Source: Fusarium oxysporum f. sp. lycopersici 4287 (taxonomy: Eukaryota; Ascomycota; Sordariomycetes; Hypocreales; Nectriaceae). Taken from it: a DNA stretch of 64,000 nt. Location of the stretch: positions 3,030,366 through 3,094,365 of the forward strand of contig NC_030994.1 of assembly GCF_000149955.1 (NCBI RefSeq), read 5' to 3'. Shown here piece by piece: positions 11,062 to 22,410 of the stretch (its first letter is position 1; every line of letters starts with the position of its first letter). The position numbers were made by a program, and so were the translations under genes. Below the pieces are notes generated by a model, which saw nothing but the letters and a program-made list of their open reading frames with translations, did no database searches and had not been told where the DNA came from.

Positions 11062-13656
11062 ATGCCTGACAAAGAATCCATTGCGGGAACTTCCTCTTCC
11101 TTCTCCTTCGAGACGACCCAGTCCGTGGCTGGCAATAGTGCCCTTTCGAACCTTCGGCGCACAAGAAGCGTAGCAAGCCAACTGGCGACCGTTCGGCCTA
11201 AGCATCTCGACGTCGCTCAACCTTCTTCACTCCCTTCGCTATACATCGACGGTCTCCGATATATCCTAGAGGACTGGATACACAAAAAGCGAAGGAGAAG
11301 CCTTTCATGGATCCTTCGGTACGGCAAATACGTCATCAGGCTTAGCGACGACGGTACAGCAGGTGGCCGATACTGGGTTTGTGGTTTATGTAACGCACGG
11401 AACCAGGTTAAGATATTGGAGGCTAAGGCAACTACCTCCCCGATCTACCACTTGAACAACGACTATCATATATATAAGCCATCTACTGCACACGACAACG
11501 GTCCTGATTCAGAGCCCGAATCGTCGAATAGAACATCTCCGGCTCCGTCATCCTCTGTATCGGTCCTTGATATGCAAAAGCGGGCCGCCAAAAGAAGGCC
11601 GCTGATCGTTGAGAGTAGAGCAGACATCTTTAAGCGACTTCTTCTCGGCTGGATTACGGATGCCAATATCCCTCTTTATGGTGTTGAACACAAGCTATTT
11701 CGATAGCTTCTTGCCTTCCTAGATGACGGGTTTGTTATCGAAGTTCTGCCGACGTCGGGAAACACCGTAAGAAGGTGGATCTTATAAGAATTCGAAGAAC
11801 ACACGAGGATGTTAAAGGATGAGATAAATAAAGCCTTATTAAAGGTTTATACTTCCTTTAATATGTAGACTTCGCCTAATGGTATTACTATGCTTTCGGT
11901 GATAGCGTACTATGTTAATATAGCCGGGATACCACAAGTCCGCCTTATCAGCCTAGAGAAGCTCTCTGGCAGTCACGGTGGCGAAAATCAGGCCATCTTA
12001 ATGGCTAAGGTCATCCGGAAATACGGCTTGGAAAAGAAGATCAGGTTCTTCACAGCAGATAACGCTGACCCTTGCGATACTTATATCCAGGCTTTGCTTA
12101 AGATGTTCAATCCCCGGGCAAGTCCTACTGGGCTTAAGGGCTTGGAAGGCGAGCGGCGAATCTGCTGTGTTAGCCATATCCTCAACCTATCAGCAAAGGC
12201 CTTCTTAGAGGGCGATTCTAGTGACATATTTGACAGTCACATTGCAGAGAAAGACCAGAAGAAAGAACGTGAATTACTCCGTGAATGGAGAAAAAGAGGC
12301 CCTATTAGAAAACTCTATAATCTGGTCTACTGGATCAGAAGAAACCCTCAACGTAAGGAGCTTTTCCTATCCATCACAAGTGGCAAGGTCGACCAATCAA
12401 TCATGGCCGAATTGGGAGTATGGTTTGTCGACGACACTCTCAAAGGCTTGATGGTCAAGGCAGATAATGATACGCGATGGAATTCTGTCTATTTGATGGT
12501 CCATCGCGCGCTCAGACTTCGGGACATTATCGATGTCTTTTGCAAGCTTAGTCTTCTTGACCCCAAGGAAGAAAAAAGGGTCTCCGCCGAGGACGTTCTT
12601 AGCTGTGAAGACTGGGTAGTACTCGCCGAGATCATCGAAATCCTACAGCCTTACCTCACGTATACCAAGCACTTTGAGGGTCGCGCTCCTAGATTTGCAG
12701 AGGTACTTCCCACCATGTACCTCTTGAAGGACCATCTATCTGAAATGCGACAGCGGTATTCTTCCAACCTTATCCCTGCGCCGTATCGGGCGCCGAGGAT
12801 CACTCTCGAAGAGCCAGTACTTGATTGTATCATAGTCGCTGCGCCTACTGATGGCAGAGAGAGAGAGCAACAGGGAGAGCTGCAACAGGACACTGGCGTA
12901 TCTACCTGGGGCAGATATTCAACCATGGAATCGACTACCAGCGGAGAACCGAGTTCTCCACTATACCAAGCAGAGATCTCGGTACAATTCGAAGACAAGG
13001 ACCTAGATCCTGAGCCCTTCGAGTTGTCCGACGATAGGCTATATTTCATATAACACTCGATTAAGTATGCAATATCAAAGCTCGACAAATACCGCAATTT
13101 GATGGAGCGGAGCGTTGTTTACTGGGCAGCTATGATATTACACCCAGGATACGGCATTGGGTTCCTGCAGCTTAGGCTACCGAACCAAGTAGACTCGATC
13201 CTTCGGGACTTCAGAGATTACTTTGACAGGCACTATGCTCAAGGTAATTAGACACCAGTGTCTCTAGACTCCCCTCCGGCATTTCATGGATCAAAGTTAT
13301 TGTTGCGCACTGCAAACTTCCCCAAGAAGGCCAGGAAAGAAGCTCCGGATGAGATCAACCTATACCTACAAATGGTTCCAGAGGAAGACTTCAAGGAAGA
13401 GCAATTGCTCCAATGGTGGCTTGGCCGCAAGACTTAGTTCCCACGGTTATTCAATATGGCGATGGACCTACTTTCTATCTCAGCCATGTCCAGCGAGAAT
13501 GAACGTGTTTTCAGTGCCGCAAAGCTCACCATATCTTCACAAAGGAACGCCCTGCACTGGGTTACTGTGGAGGCATTGCAATGCCTTAGAAACTGGGCTC
13601 GCACTGGTGCGATTTCCTGGGCAAAACCAAGGGGACATCAGGACACGATGCTGTAA
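11062..13656 (+). pseudogene. hAT transposase with five internal in-frame stops
   Basis: A single frame can be followed over about 865 codons. An N-terminal BED-like finger (CGLCNAR ... H) comes first, then the segment ending NIPLYGVEHKLF, the catalytic-core start TSPNGITMLSVIAYYVN with ADNADPCDTY, and the C-terminal dimerisation domain with QWWLGRK, MAMDLLSISAMSSENERVF and AAKLTISSQRNAL. The frame is broken only by stops at 11704-11706, 11785-11787, 11866-11868, 13051-13053, 13249-13251 and 13435-13437 if the last two exons are counted, and then ends at 13654-13656. No indel is needed. The stop at 11866 replaces what is normally Trp before TSPN, consistent with a G-to-A transition. This copy cannot encode an active transposase, but its ends could still be mobilised by another copy. 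Confidence 0.93.
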
Positions 13657-13689
13657 GATGATTGGCTATGGTATATGGATCCACTTTAC

Positions 13690-13815
13690 TTGCAAGTAAG
13701 CAAGTAAAGTAAGTAAGTAGTTCGGGGTGGCAAGTAAGTATGGATATCGTTAGTAAGTAAGTAAGTAAGCCTGAAAAATTTACTTACTTTACTTATGTAG
13801 AACGCTGCTTCGGAT
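13690..13815 (+). repeat. right subterminal cluster, inverted repeat and target duplication of the hAT element
   Basis: AAGTAAGTAAG tracts are followed by the inverted terminal sequence ending GTAGAACGCTG at 13807 and the direct repeat CTTCGGAT at 13808-13815. Confidence 0.92.
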
Positions 13816-13928
13816 CTCCTATCCATTGCCTGCCTCCAGGCTCCTCATTATCCGAGTATTAGTCGTTGACCTCATCGGCCAGCGTCTGTCACAGATTGTG
13901 TCTTGTCTTTCCCTTAATACTTATCACC

Positions 13929-14339
13929 ATGTCCAGAGCCCGCGCCATCGTCAAATCACTCGACCATTTGGTCCTCACTTGCAAAAATGTGACCAGCACG
14001 GCCAACTGGTACTCAAAGTACTTGGGTATGAAGCCAGAAATATTCACCTCGCCCACTGAGCCATCCGTTCAACGTCATGCGCTTAAATTTGGCCCACATA
14101 AGATCAATTTACATCAACAAGGCAAAGAGTTCGAGCCAAAAGCTACTCTTGCATCTCCCGGCACTGCAGACTTTTGCTTTGTGGTCGAAGAAGGGACAAA
14201 CCTTGAAGAGGTGATAAAAGGCTTCACGCAGGACGGAATTGAGGTTCTTGAAGACGGGATGGTCGTGAAGCGTACTGGTGCGCAAGGTCCGATCCGCAGT
14301 GTCTATGTCAGAGACCCTGATGGAAACTTGGTTGAGTAA
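13929..14339 (+). CDS. VOC-superfamily (glyoxalase domain 5-like) protein
   Basis: One exon of 136 residues with a single vicinal-oxygen-chelate fold: SLDHLVLTCKNV at the start with the first metal-ligand His, HALKFGPHKINLHQQGKEFE in the middle, and VYVRDPDGNLVE at the end. These segments match the GLOD5 type, which usually ends EISNY. Here the frame closes right after LVE, where the DNA reads GAGTAAGT, a strong splice donor. A tiny second exon carrying the last residues is therefore likely, but I could not place it with confidence. Family members are small metal-dependent isomerases, lyases or dioxygenases; the substrate is unknown. It stands among catabolic genes. Confidence 0.85.
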   Translation: MSRARAIVKSLDHLVLTCKNVTSTANWYSKYLGMKPEIFTSPTEPSVQRHALKFGPHKINLHQQGKEFEPKATLASPGTADFCFVVEEGTNLEEVIKGFTQDGIEVLEDGMVVKRTGAQGPIRSVYVRDPDGNLVE

Positions 14340-14880
14340 GTACTCTCTAATATTGACCGTTTCGTTGCTTGGGTGATCGAGCGCAAGATTTGGATGAGAA
14401 TGCTGATACATGACTCAAAGGCTTTCACACTATTGAACCAGGCGACGATGATGTACGAGATCGAATGCAGCCTCAGCTGAGATATTCTTGCGATGGGGTA
14501 TGGTTGCGGGGATCGTTGCGCCAGAGATGCAATATTGGACATGAACGTTATAAATGGCATGATGCAGCCCATGTAGATTGAAGAGGCTCAATTGACAATT
14601 GCTATACGACATGTGCGTCCGCGAATGGCGCAGAACCTCCCCGGATCTTTTTGACATTTCCCATACCTCTTTCTTGAGTCTCAGTCGCGGGGTTCTTTAT
14701 GGTAAAATAATAAAAGGCCCATGAGAATTGGCAGCGGTTTGGAATCATCAATACCGCAAATGTTGACTCTCCCCGACTCCGTGCCAGCAGCAACTGCTCT
14801 CGATGGAGCGGACGGCCTAACAGTAGTTGAATCTCCCCTTAAAGCAAGCCCATCCTCGATTTCCGATCATCGTACTAATT
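14340..14880. other. intergenic between convergent VOC and symporter genes
   Basis: About 540 bp. It may hold a short second exon of the VOC gene and both 3' untranslated regions. No repeat or other coding signal was recognised. Confidence 0.45.
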
Positions 14881-16610
14881 TTAAAGAGTATAAAGGTTGG
14901 GAATTATGACCGTTCCCTCATGCTGAGCAATGATCTTCTTATTCTCCCTGTGTAAGATGAATTTCATGAGGAAACACAAGCTAGCATTGAGAACGCAAAA
15001 TGCCATCAAGAGTAACATAGCTTTCGTGTATCGTGGCTCGTCCTTGTCGTCAAAGAAATAAGGGCTCAAGATATTGCCAAACTGGCCCACAACGTTGATG
15101 ATAGCCGTCGCGCAGGCTTTCTTCTGAGGTGTTTGGCTGACAGAGGTCGCCGCCCAGCTATAAACCGCTGCATTTGCGCCGAAACAACCGGACACGTAAA
15201 GAAATGCGGCGAAATACCTGGCAGGAATATTCAAGACAGAGACGTTGATGATATATCCGACCATGGCCACAATCATGGGAATGGAGATATGGTAGCCTCG
15301 CTCAGCCCTTCGATCGCTAGACCATGCAATGGCATATGATAGGACCGCTCCGATCAGATAAGGAGGTGCGGTGCATACGAGTGTGATTGTTCGGTCTCCG
15401 AGATTGAATCCACGTACGATGGCTGGGAAGAAGTTGTTGAATCCATATGCAGTATGATTTGAGCACAACATGAGTGCCTAGTTGACAATAGTTAGTTAGC
15501 CCAAAGAGCATGGCGTAATCTATAAGAAAGCAGCCCTAGATAGGAATACTCACAAAAAGCCAGACCTTGTAATCTGTGACGGCCAGTTTCAGGCCGTATC
15601 GGATGGATTCGTTCTGTTCTTGGTTCGACACAGCGTCACTAGACATTCGCGAAACAGACAACTCACGCTCCCCTTCATTGAACAGCCACTGTGTCGCGCC
15701 AGTCTTTGAGTTTGGAAAATCGGGAAGAATAAAAAACGCTGCGGCTCCGAAGAAGAAACTGCCCGCCCCTTCAATGATGAACAGCCACCGCCAGCCTGCG
15801 AGGCCGTGCGCACCAGAAAGCCCAGCAAAGACACCGGCGGCGAGGAGCCCAGATATGGCTGTAGCGAGCACCAATCCCGAGTAAAGCACAGCATAGCGAA
15901 GTGCCAGTTCCTTTCTGGTGTACCAGCACGAAAGCAAGTAGAAGGCCCCGGGAAAGAACGGAGCTTCGGAGACTCCAAGGAAGAACCTCACCGCGATGAG
16001 GCCTGAAAAGTTATGGACACCCGCCGTTGCAGCGGAGATACAAGACCAAGCGCAAACCCAGATCGGCATGTATATAGAAGGTCGCACTCGCGTGAGAATC
16101 ATGTTCGACGGAAGCTGCATAAGCATGTATCTTGAGAAAAAAAAAAAAAAAAGGTTCATTAGTACTTCATGGATGGAAAATATGAATCAACTCATGATTT
16201 GTGGTGTGCTCTCACCCGACGTTTAGGATTGAAACTGCAATATTGAAATCATTCCCAGTCAATCCCAGGTCCTCTTCGAATGAGTCCAGCTTGGCCTGAC
16301 TAAGAGTTTGGTATCATAAGCAGCAATTTCGTACACCAAGATAGTTTGTCGCATACGCAATGTTGTTCCTATCAAGATAGTTGAACAAGTAGAGAATGAA
16401 AATGATAGGCATCAGGGTCATGTCAAGCTTTCGGACGAGCTTCTTCTCTCGCGCTCGGTACTCCTCGTCAATGACATCGCTATCGGCTAGAGCAACACCT
16501 TTTTCGTTGTGCATTGTTCCTTCTGAGCGATCAACATGCTCAACAAAAGGAGATACAGGATTTTGCTTATCGGCCGAAACATTGTCGGTTGGGTCGCTTT
16601 GTTGGGTCAT
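14881..16610 (-). CDS. MFS anion:cation symporter (Dal5/Tna1-like)
   Basis: Four exons, with introns ending near 16285, 16137 and 15474. The start codon at 16610 opens a cytoplasmic tail, then LDMTLMPIIFILYLFNYLDRNNIAYA, which is the first helix with the NYLDR motif of the family. Next come QLPSNMILTRVRPSIY, RFFLGVSEAPFFPG (helix 4 signature) and WRWLFIIEGAGS, then the second six-helix half with YISVCFGANAA-like helices. This matches the anion:cation symporter family that imports allantoate, nicotinate, pantothenate and other organic anions. The poly-A run at 16138-16152 on the plus strand is the polypyrimidine tract of the second intron. In this setting it probably imports the acid degraded by the neighbouring enzymes. 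Confidence 0.88.
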
Positions 16611-17343
16611 GGTGAGAACACGAGCACGAGGCTGGGTAGAGGATTTTCGCAGAGACGATAGTAAGGGTTTCTGAAAGGAAGATTGCTGGGTGATTCAAAA
16701 TGTTGAAAAGGAGTCTTTATAAATATCTCTATGATGTCTTTTATTCACGCCTGGTTTGAGAGGTTCAATGCCTCTATCTCCCGTCCCCATGGGGAAAACC
16801 TGGAGTAGAGCCCGAGCGAACGCGGTCTAACGAGTTTTACCCCAAATGAACCCAAATCATGTGGCGCCACGCCTTCGCCCTTGCAAAGTCTAATGACTAG
16901 ATACACGCCGGTTGGAGCGGTGTCCTGAGTGAGTTTGTGGAGAAGGGCTTGGATGACTAGGATGTTGGAGAACGAGTTGGAGAGCTAAGCAGTTTTGGAG
17001 CGAGTATGAGTAGCATGTATAGTCATTAGTAGTACTAAATCAAAACAGGCGGGGCTCGGTATGAGGTCCTGTACTCCAATAGCGGCCTGCAAATCGCGAG
17101 ATTCAGAGACAGAAACAAGAAATGGAAATTGATCCGTGGGGGAAAGTTTCTCGCTGGACCTTGGTTGAAAGAGTGGTTCTAACAATAGCGCAGGCATCAC
17201 TACGAGTTTCGTTTGTTGATTTATTAGAGTCACGACGATTACCAGTTCTAGATAGAGTTCGGGCCATGTCATGAAATGTAAATTCTACCTGTTCAATCTA
17301 GTCTGGCGCATAGTTACGAATCTGTCCCAGGCCATCCAATATT
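16611..17343. other. intergenic, symporter promoter side
   Basis: About 730 bp between two minus-strand genes. It includes the promoter of the symporter. No credible coding region or repeat was seen. Confidence 0.45.
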
Positions 17344-18467
17344 CTAAGCGTCCTCTCCTTGAAGCCATTTGTAAATGATCTTCGAGTCCTTGCCCTGGTA
17401 CCTAGGCTCTTCAGCTGCCGCGCGGTACACATCCACCATCTGCTTTCCAAGTACGACTCTAGCGCCAACAGCTTGTGCTTCCTGGTATCCTAACTCAAGC
17501 ACACCCAGGCAAAGCTCGAGCGAAAACCCGCCGATGTACCCATTGCTTGCGGCATTCTTGGGGGTCAGCCCGGGAACTGGGTTGTTAACCTTAGTATTGA
17601 AGCTCATGCCGGAACTCGCGTTGATAACTTCGTTGAGTTTGTAAATATCCAAGCCACTTCGAGCTCCAATATTGATGGTCTCTGCAGTGGCCAGAGTTGT
17701 CAGAGACGATAGGTAATTGTTCAAGACTTTGGTCTTGAGGCCGGCACCGAGCGCACCGCAGTGGAAAATGCTGCTCGCTGTTCCCATGAGCTTGCAGATC
17801 TCGAGCACCCGCAGGAAAAGATGATCCGGGCTACCGACCATAAAGGATAACGCTCCTTTCTCTGCACCCATCGCGCCGCCCTAACATGTAGATATTTAGT
17901 ATCGCAGAATGGTGCTAGAATTTTCAGGGTTCAACCCACCGAGCACGGCGCATCAATGAACTCGCCGTAGCCTCCAGACTCGACCGCATTCGCAACTTCA
18001 GTAGAAGCGGCAACTTCAATTGTGCTGAGTTCAAGAAACAACCTTTTTCCCTCACCAGGCGCCGCCGCCAAAAGTCCCGTTTCCGGATGAAGAAACACTG
18101 CCTTAACGTGGGCGGCTTGGGGCACAGATGTTAGGATCACATCCTACGAAGAGTTTGTTAGAGCGGGGCATGTTCAGTGCACAATATTCCTCGTTTGTGT
18201 ACTCACTGCGACCTCTGCTATTTCCTTCGGGGACGAAGAGGCAGTGACATTTGTTCCAGCATGTTCCTGGAGAAACTTGTTGACTGCTTCCTTATTGACG
18301 TCGAAGACTATCATGGGATAGTTCTGGGGGAGTTTCTGTCGGAGGTTCTTGGCCATACCGTGGCCCATTTGGCCCAAGCCTTGAGCTCGTGTCAGCTAAC
18401 ATTATGATAGAGCTAGCATCATATCCATACCAATGAATCCATATGTGGTTATTGGAATACTGCCCAT
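17344..18467 (-). CDS. 3-hydroxyisobutyrate dehydrogenase-like NAD(P)-dependent beta-hydroxyacid dehydrogenase
   Basis: Four exons (18467-18431, 18379-18207, 18143-17940, 17880-17344) join cleanly. The dinucleotide motif spans the first junction (GFIG then LGQMGHGMAKNL). The substrate motif across the third junction reads DAPCSGG, close to the family DAPVSGG. The catalytic lysine segment is GAGLKTKVLNNYLSS, and SSGMSF follows in the C-terminal domain. Length, about 316 residues, is normal. There is no mitochondrial presequence, unlike the valine-pathway enzyme, so a cytosolic role on another beta-hydroxyacid is likely. It is transcribed away from the decarboxylase-like gene. Confidence 0.92.
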
Positions 18468-19325
18468 GGTGAATGTGTGGTTGGGTTTCTGCGAAGATAA
18501 CAGCCCAAGTTAAGAAGTGGACAGAGGCTAAGGAAAGCAGTTACGGTGTTCGAGGAAAGTGAGACAGTTCCAAACATATGGCAAGCCCAAGCCATAGGAG
18601 TACGGAACTAATATAGGTCCTCATGGGGCAGTCTGTATAGGCCGCATGTGCTTCCCCTTCGCCGAAGCCATCATGAGAATGGCCGTTACGACCCCCGTGG
18701 CGTCATTCCAGGAAGGTCTAAGGGATCTCCAATCTCTCAGGGTGTTCAACATCCCGCCGAATCTTAATCGCCCGTAGGGCTTGTAGCGTGATTGCCGCAT
18801 CGCACACATCTCCCTACACTACGGAGTGTGCGCGTGTACCGTGGAGAGTGTGTGAGGAAGCTGTTAGAACGCGTGAGGGTGTAGAGAGTGCGTAGGTACC
18901 GTAGCATTGTGAGGATATGGAGAGTGTGGAGAGGCATGGGGATATTAGGAAGGTGTGGAGAGTTGTGGAGAGACTGGCACGGAAGACGATTCTCTTGGTA
19001 GGTGGGTGGTATTTGTGAATTTGTGGGGTTGTGAATCTTGGAGTTTCTCCTTCGAAGGCCATCGCCGTGGTTTTGATCTGAGCTACTCATGGTCGCGTTT
19101 CTACCTCCGCATTGTGGACCGTCTCCATCCTCTAAATTATGGATTGAACTGTCGCCGAAGACTTGAGCCTTCCATCTACTATTTATTACCTAGATACATT
19201 GCCCTCACGAGCTATTCAGTTCAAATCATTCTGTACACGCCATCTCCCAGAACACCCACACGCCACCTCGACTAAACCAATACAAAACCTAACTTCACGT
19301 TAGAACCAACATCTCCACTATCAAA
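18468..19325. promoter_or_regulatory. divergent promoter region with a GT-rich low-complexity stretch
   Basis: The dehydrogenase (minus) and decarboxylase-like gene (plus) diverge from this 858-bp gap. Between about 18815 and 18980 the plus strand is dominated by repeated GTGTGGAGAG-like words (GTGGAGAGTGTGTGAGG, ATGGAGAGTGTGGAGAGG, GTGTGGAGAGTTGTGGAGAG). No specific regulator site could be assigned. Confidence 0.55.
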
Positions 19326-19757
19326 ATGGCTCCCAACACTCCCACCCGCCCTGAGCTCCAGCAGGCTCTCTACGACATTGGCATGCCCATCCGCCGCAAG
19401 GTCTTGGGTAACAGCTACGTCGACAACGCCCTTGCGAACGGTTCTACCGAGTTTGCCAAAGCTATGCAAGAATTCACCACGGCATTCTGCTGGGGTGCTG
19501 TTTGGGACCGACCTGGCCTAGATCGGAAACAACGATCTCTCATCAACCTTTCCATGCTTGCCGCGACTGGCAAGATCCACGAGCTTGCCGTTCATACCCG
19601 AGGCGCTGTCAACAACGGAGTTTCGGCTACGGAGATTCGAGAGATTTTTGTGCAGGTGTGCATCTACATGGGTGTCCCGGCGGGTATGGAGGCATTCAAG
19701 GCCGCTGAGAAGGTCTTGATCGACATGAAGAAGGAAGGTGTTGAGGTCAAGCCTTGA
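19326..19757 (+). CDS. carboxymuconolactone decarboxylase-family protein
   Basis: A single exon of 143 residues with the full small CMD fold: FCWGAVWDRPGLDRKQRSLI, then LAATGKIHELAVHTRGAVNNG, and EIREIFVQVCIYMGVPAGMEAF. These match PcaC-type 4-carboxymuconolactone decarboxylases, including the HTRGAVNNG segment. AhpD-like peroxidase activity is unlikely because the paired CxxC of AhpD is missing. The protein may decarboxylate a lactone acid from aromatic breakdown; this is inferred from the family. No targeting signal is seen. Confidence 0.9.
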   Translation: MAPNTPTRPELQQALYDIGMPIRRKVLGNSYVDNALANGSTEFAKAMQEFTTAFCWGAVWDRPGLDRKQRSLINLSMLAATGKIHELAVHTRGAVNNGVSATEIREIFVQVCIYMGVPAGMEAFKAAEKVLIDMKKEGVEVKP

Positions 19758-20073
19758 AAGAAAGGGTGCCTGAATAGATATCGCGGTTCTCCATGCGATT
19801 AGGATGAGATAAATACATTGGTTCTGTTCCATACTCCATTCCACGCGTATTCATTCCCTCAGTGGTGTGGCTTTATTCCAAGAGATCCGTTGTACAGAAC
19901 TTGAAACATCTCGAGGTCATGCCTGCGAAACGGCCAGTGTAGACACATACGGTCACAATACTCACCTCATCGTAATGGGCATACCAAAACCCCCACGTTG
20001 ATTTGCATAAAGGTAATGCGCCTAAATGAGATGTTTTCCAACCTACTTCGCCACGAAAAAGAACTTCGCGACC
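19758..20073. other. intergenic between convergent genes
   Basis: About 316 bp holding the 3' ends of the CMD gene and the C2H2 regulator gene. Nothing else was seen. Confidence 0.45.
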
Positions 20074-22410
20074 TCACGCTGCAGGATCAGTCGCCTGCTT
20101 CAAACGCGCATCTAACACGCGGGCCAATTTCGGGCAAAGCCCCCAGACTGTCAGGTCTCCCGTATCTAAGAGATTGACAAACAGCCACAGACTGCGGACT
20201 GATAGACTATGCTGAGCTTCCTCTCCATTCTGGGCCGCACTGGATGAGTCGACCAGTTGTTCTACCATGTCCAGGATCTTGATCTCGTCCGCAGTCAGGT
20301 CGGTCGCACTCTGCGCCATGTTCAGCCATTGCCACAACATCAAAGCGCACTCAAAGTAACTGAGAGCATGTTGAACACTCCAAGTCCAGAACGCTGATCG
20401 ACAAATAACCGTGAAGCCTAGTCCTACCGGGACTCGCAGGGCCTGACATGCCTGCATCACGGCTTTATACGTGTGCACATCTCGAGTTAGTGGCTTCATG
20501 TGCCCAATTGCAGCTGCAATATCAATATCCGAGATGCAGGTGGCAAAACGGTTGCGAATAGGTGAGTAGTCCGCAGCCAGTCGTATATACGCAACTCGCA
20601 GCAAAGCAGTCGAGTTGAACATGATGGGCCCACGGGGATGATCGGGCGAAATAAACGACTGCGGCTCGCTTTCCCACATCATCTGCCACCTAGTCAAGCA
20701 CCGACTAAAGTAATGACGCCCTTCATCGTATGCCCGGCTTCCAGGATGGCAGGACTTTCGGAACAGCATGATTTTCTGGCAAAGAGATGACATGATGACA
20801 TGGCAGCTGAACATGCCAATCTTGGTTGGCAATGGCGAGAACGCATCGGCTAGTCCCCGGATGACAGATTCCGCTGTCAGCCATTCCTGTGGGCCTGCTT
20901 CGTATGTCGCCCTGGTCCAAGCCTCCTCGTTCGCGGCGCACCATTGCTCCTCGTGTCCTGGTAAGCCGTACTCATCTTCGAGGCGTATCTGAGATGGGAT
21001 ATCGTAAGCAACGGACATGAGGTTCATGACTGTGAAACAGCAATACGTTGTACTAGAACCACTGTTAGAAATCTTGGATCAAATTGGTTCGATACTCTTG
21101 CCCACGTACCGTTTCAGTATTTCCTTGTCACGCCAACCAGCCCATGTCGTACTGTCGAGGTTCGGAGTCGCCGCTGTCTTTGTCCATTCCCGCCGTATGT
21201 CGAGTGCCAGACACCCATGAAATTGCATAGCAATTTCAAGGTCTTTAGGGTCGCCGCTCCAAGCTGCAAAAGCTATAAGAAGCATCGATAGTTGTAAGCT
21301 GCAAATACCTTTGTGAGCGAGTTTTGCCAGGTTAACTGCTGTGTGGAATAGAGCAACAGCGATCTTGCGCTCCAGGATGTACAGAGCACCATTTGCGCAA
21401 ACTGCTAACGTTAAGGGCACTGGACACTGCACTGGAACCCAGGTACAGTCGTGGAAGAGTGGCTGATGCCGGTGGAAGCAGGCTAGGTAGCGATGAATAT
21501 ATTGGCTCAGCTTTGTCCGAGACGGCAGCTTGGGACCACCGATCTGATCGATTTGGGCTTGCATCGAGTGCCAATAGTCCTCCGTGATGGTGAGATTTTC
21601 CTCAGACTGTGAAGATTTAGACTGGTTTTGAGAATCTAGCGTGGCGGATGTAGAAGGGCGCGCGTGGCCATGCAGGTCGAAATCGGCGTTTTGGTTTCGT
21701 AAGTGAGCAGGCTCATTGGCCAAATCGAGAGTCGACGAGTGCATAGCATTGGGATTGATGGTGTAGATCTGAGTCTGAGAGTCGTCCATTCTGTTCAAAA
21801 ATTCGAGGTTCATTTCTGAGCTAGCTTCGAAGTTTAGCCATTGGCTGTCCAACACAATGTCAATGTCTAGAGGAGCCTGAACCGCCGAAGACCCAAGCTC
21901 GTTGAGCATGCATTGGAGGGAGGATGATGTCTGAACAAATATCACTGTTAGAATAGAGCCTATTTCATAACATAGAGTGAGTAGATCGGATCCAAGGAAA
22001 TTCCACTAACGTCGATCGTATGTTGGGTGCCAGGCGATTCATTTGAATGTCCATCCGCCAATAGTGATTCGATGGACTGGGACAGTGGATTGACTCTAGG
22101 CACGGTAGAAATTACATCGGGAGAGTTGCCAGAGCGCCTTCGTCGTCTCAGTCTGTCTGAAATGCCGTGTACCTTGATCTCATGCCTCCGAAGCAGGTCT
22201 CGGCGGGAAAAGGCATCTGAGCAGTGATGACAAGCATAAGGCTTCTCTTTGGTATCTAGAGGCATGTGAGTATTCATCAAGGCCCACTTTTGGTGTGGAA
22301 GGTTCCCGACGTGTCCGTTCGTGCCTCACTAGGTGTTCTGCGCGCGCAAACTCGCGAAGACAATGCCTGCAACGATGAAGTGTTGTGGCAGGAAGCGATG
22401 CGTCGGACAT
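20074..22410 (-). CDS. C2H2 zinc-finger transcription factor with fungal regulatory domain
   Basis: Four exons (22410-22311, 22255-22011, 21930-21110, 21052-20074) join in frame to about 714 residues. Two C2H2 fingers lie at the N-terminus: CRHCLREFARAEHLVRHERTH and then EKPYACHHCSDAFSRRDLL with RRHEIKVH. The first intron splits the last His of finger one (donor GTCGGG, which is weak, but the fit is exact). A basic patch RLRRRRR follows. The long C-terminal half (TVMNLMSVAYDIPSQIRL and on) matches the fungal-specific transcription factor domain. It is transcribed divergently from the metallo-beta-lactamase gene 333 bp away, so it may control that gene. Confidence 0.88.

Larger units (their letters stand above)
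10581..13807 (+). mobile_element. hAT DNA transposon, complete ends, dead transposase
   Basis: The element is 3227 bp with about 24-bp terminal inverted repeats starting CAGCGTTC and flanked by perfect 8-bp direct repeats CTTCGGAT, the hallmark of hAT insertion. Both subterminal regions are packed with GTAA/AAGTAAGTAAG tracts (10598-10720 and 13690-13795). One long transposase frame lies between them. It inserted in the gap between the acyl-CoA dehydrogenase and VOC genes without breaking either. Confidence 0.95.

Noticed and set aside
15133..16006. Plus-strand open frames opposite the symporter gene
   Set aside because: They are antisense to well-conserved membrane helices of the symporter.
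16138..16152. Poly-A run that could be a retroposon tail
   Set aside because: On the coding (minus) strand it is the polypyrimidine tract before the acceptor of the second symporter intron.
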